NCBI GenBank assembly: GCA_949126835.1
Contig: OX421509.1
Location: 14,663,279-14,727,278 of the forward strand
From: Anisus vortex
Lineage: Eukaryota; Mollusca; Gastropoda; Planorbidae
Direction: 5' to 3'
Length of the DNA stretch: 64,000 nucleotides
Positions 62,871-64,000 of this stretch are shown here, in pieces (the stretch's first letter is position 1; each line of letters begins with the position of its first letter). The notes below the pieces were generated by a model, which saw only the letters and a program-made list of their open reading frames with translations, had not been told where the DNA came from and ran no database searches. Made by a program: the position numbers and the translations under genes.

Positions 62871-63687
62871 CTCTCTCTCTCTCTGTATATATATATATAT
62901 TATGCCAGTCAAAATGATCTTATTGTATGTTATCTCTCTCTCTATATATATATATATTATGCCAGTCAAAATGATCTTATTGTATGTTATCTCTCTCTCT
63001 ATATATATATATATTATGCCAGTCAAAATGATCTTATTGTATGTTATCTCTCTCTCTATATATATATATATTATGCCAGTCAAAATGATCTTATTGTATG
63101 TTATCTCTCTCTCTATATATATATATATTATGCCAGTCAAAATGATCTTATTGTATGTTATCTCTCTCTCTATATATATATATATTATGCCAGTCAAAAT
63201 GATCTTATTGTATGTTATCTCTCTCTATATATATATATATATTATGCCAGTCAAAATGATCTTATTGTATGTTATCTCTCTCTCTATATATATCTATATT
63301 ATGCCAGTCAAAATGATCTTATTGTATGTTATCTCTCTCTGTATATATATATATATATTATGCCAGTCAAAATGATCTTATTGTATGTTATCTCTCTCTG
63401 TATATATATATATATATATTATGCCAGTCAAAATGATCTTATTGTATGTTATCTCTCTCTGTATATATATATATATATATTATGCCAGTCAAAATGATCT
63501 TATTGTATGTTATCTCTCTCTGTATATATATATATTATGCCAGTCAAAATGATCTTATTGTATGTTATCTCTCTCTGTATATATATATATATTATGCCAG
63601 TCAAAATGATCTTATTGTATGTTATCTCTCTTTGTATATATATATATATTATGCCAGTCAAAATGATCTTATTGTATGTTATCTCTC

Positions 63688-63723
<36 letters not shown>

Positions 63724-64000
63724 GCCAGTCAAAATGATCTTATTGTATGTTATCTCTCTCTGTATATATATATATATTATGCCAGTCAAAATGATCTTAT
63801 TGTATGTTATCTCTCTCTGTATATATATATATATTATGCCAGTCAAAATGATCTTATTGTATGTTATCTTTCTCTGTATATATATATATATATTATGCCA
63901 GTCAAAATGATCTTATTGTATGTTATCTTTCTCTGTATATATATATATATATATATTATGCCAGTCAAAATGATCTTATTGTATGTTATCTCTCTCTGTA
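62871..64000. repeat. Composite satellite, about 19 copies of 57-68 bp, running off the window
   Basis: Each unit is TATGCCAGTCAAAATGATCT plus TATTGTATGTTATC, followed by a short (TC)n and (TA)n run of variable length. Units 1-6 and 8 have TCTCTA at the TC/TA junction, most later ones CTCTGTA. Because many units are 57 or 60 bp, long but meaningless frames stay open on both strands. Confidence 0.95.

Noticed and set aside
62796..63910. Long frames on both strands with repeated MPVKMILLYVISL or TGIIYIYIEREI units
   Set aside because: Produced by the 57-68 bp satellite; both strands are open because unit lengths are often multiples of three. No start context, splice or family support.

Overview
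This is a eukaryotic, AT-rich, intron-rich and repeat-dense genomic window. The gene content (a metazoan co-Smad, a receptor guanylate cyclase, an SLC43-type transporter), the abundance of tRNA-derived SINEs, hAT/Tigger/Kolobok-type DNA transposon remnants and RTE-like LINE fragments suggest a lophotrochozoan, most likely a gastropod mollusc. The species assignment is inference only. Almost all long open frames here are chance or repeat-derived; the real genes are split into short exons, which I assembled by reading splice sites, phase and family similarity.

Layout. (1) 1-1090: the last two coding exons of a plus-strand transporter resembling the SLC43 amino-acid/nucleobase family, entering from the left edge. 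(2) 1.1-13.7 kb: transposon-rich intergenic DNA holding hAT-type MITEs with 8-bp target duplications, a decayed hAT transposase, and a ~5.2 kb TTAA-flanked Kolobok-like element. That element carries a decayed THAP-domain reading frame on the plus strand and, at its other end on the minus strand, a spliced but broken gene for a protein with the cysteine-rich domain otherwise known from the P2X7 receptor tail. (3) 14,432-31,666: a complete SMAD4 gene in 13 coding exons (600 codons), including a 30-nt microexon that encodes the nuclear-export motif, and a 26-copy 34-bp minisatellite that abuts the exon 5 acceptor. (4) 31.7-43.5 kb: convergent intergenic DNA / 3' UTRs with several short tandem repeats, among them three palindromic nuclear-receptor-like half-site pairs. 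(5) 43,546-60,794: twenty coding exons on the minus strand of a natriuretic-peptide-receptor-like membrane guanylate cyclase (820 codons seen: end of ligand-binding domain, one transmembrane helix, kinase-homology domain, dimerisation coiled coil, cyclase). Its 5' exons lie beyond the right edge or were not seen. (6) 60.8-64 kb: intronic or upstream DNA ending in a ~57-68 bp satellite of about 19 copies that runs off the window.

SMAD4 (nuclear TGF-beta/BMP mediator) and the guanylate cyclase (cGMP-producing receptor) are convergent neighbours and nothing in the sequence links them functionally. The most unusual material is the Kolobok-like element with a P2X7-tail-like gene, a MITE family with 7-bp target duplications, the minisatellite that supplies branch-point-like motifs to a SMAD4 intron, and a tandem duplication of a guanylate cyclase splice donor.
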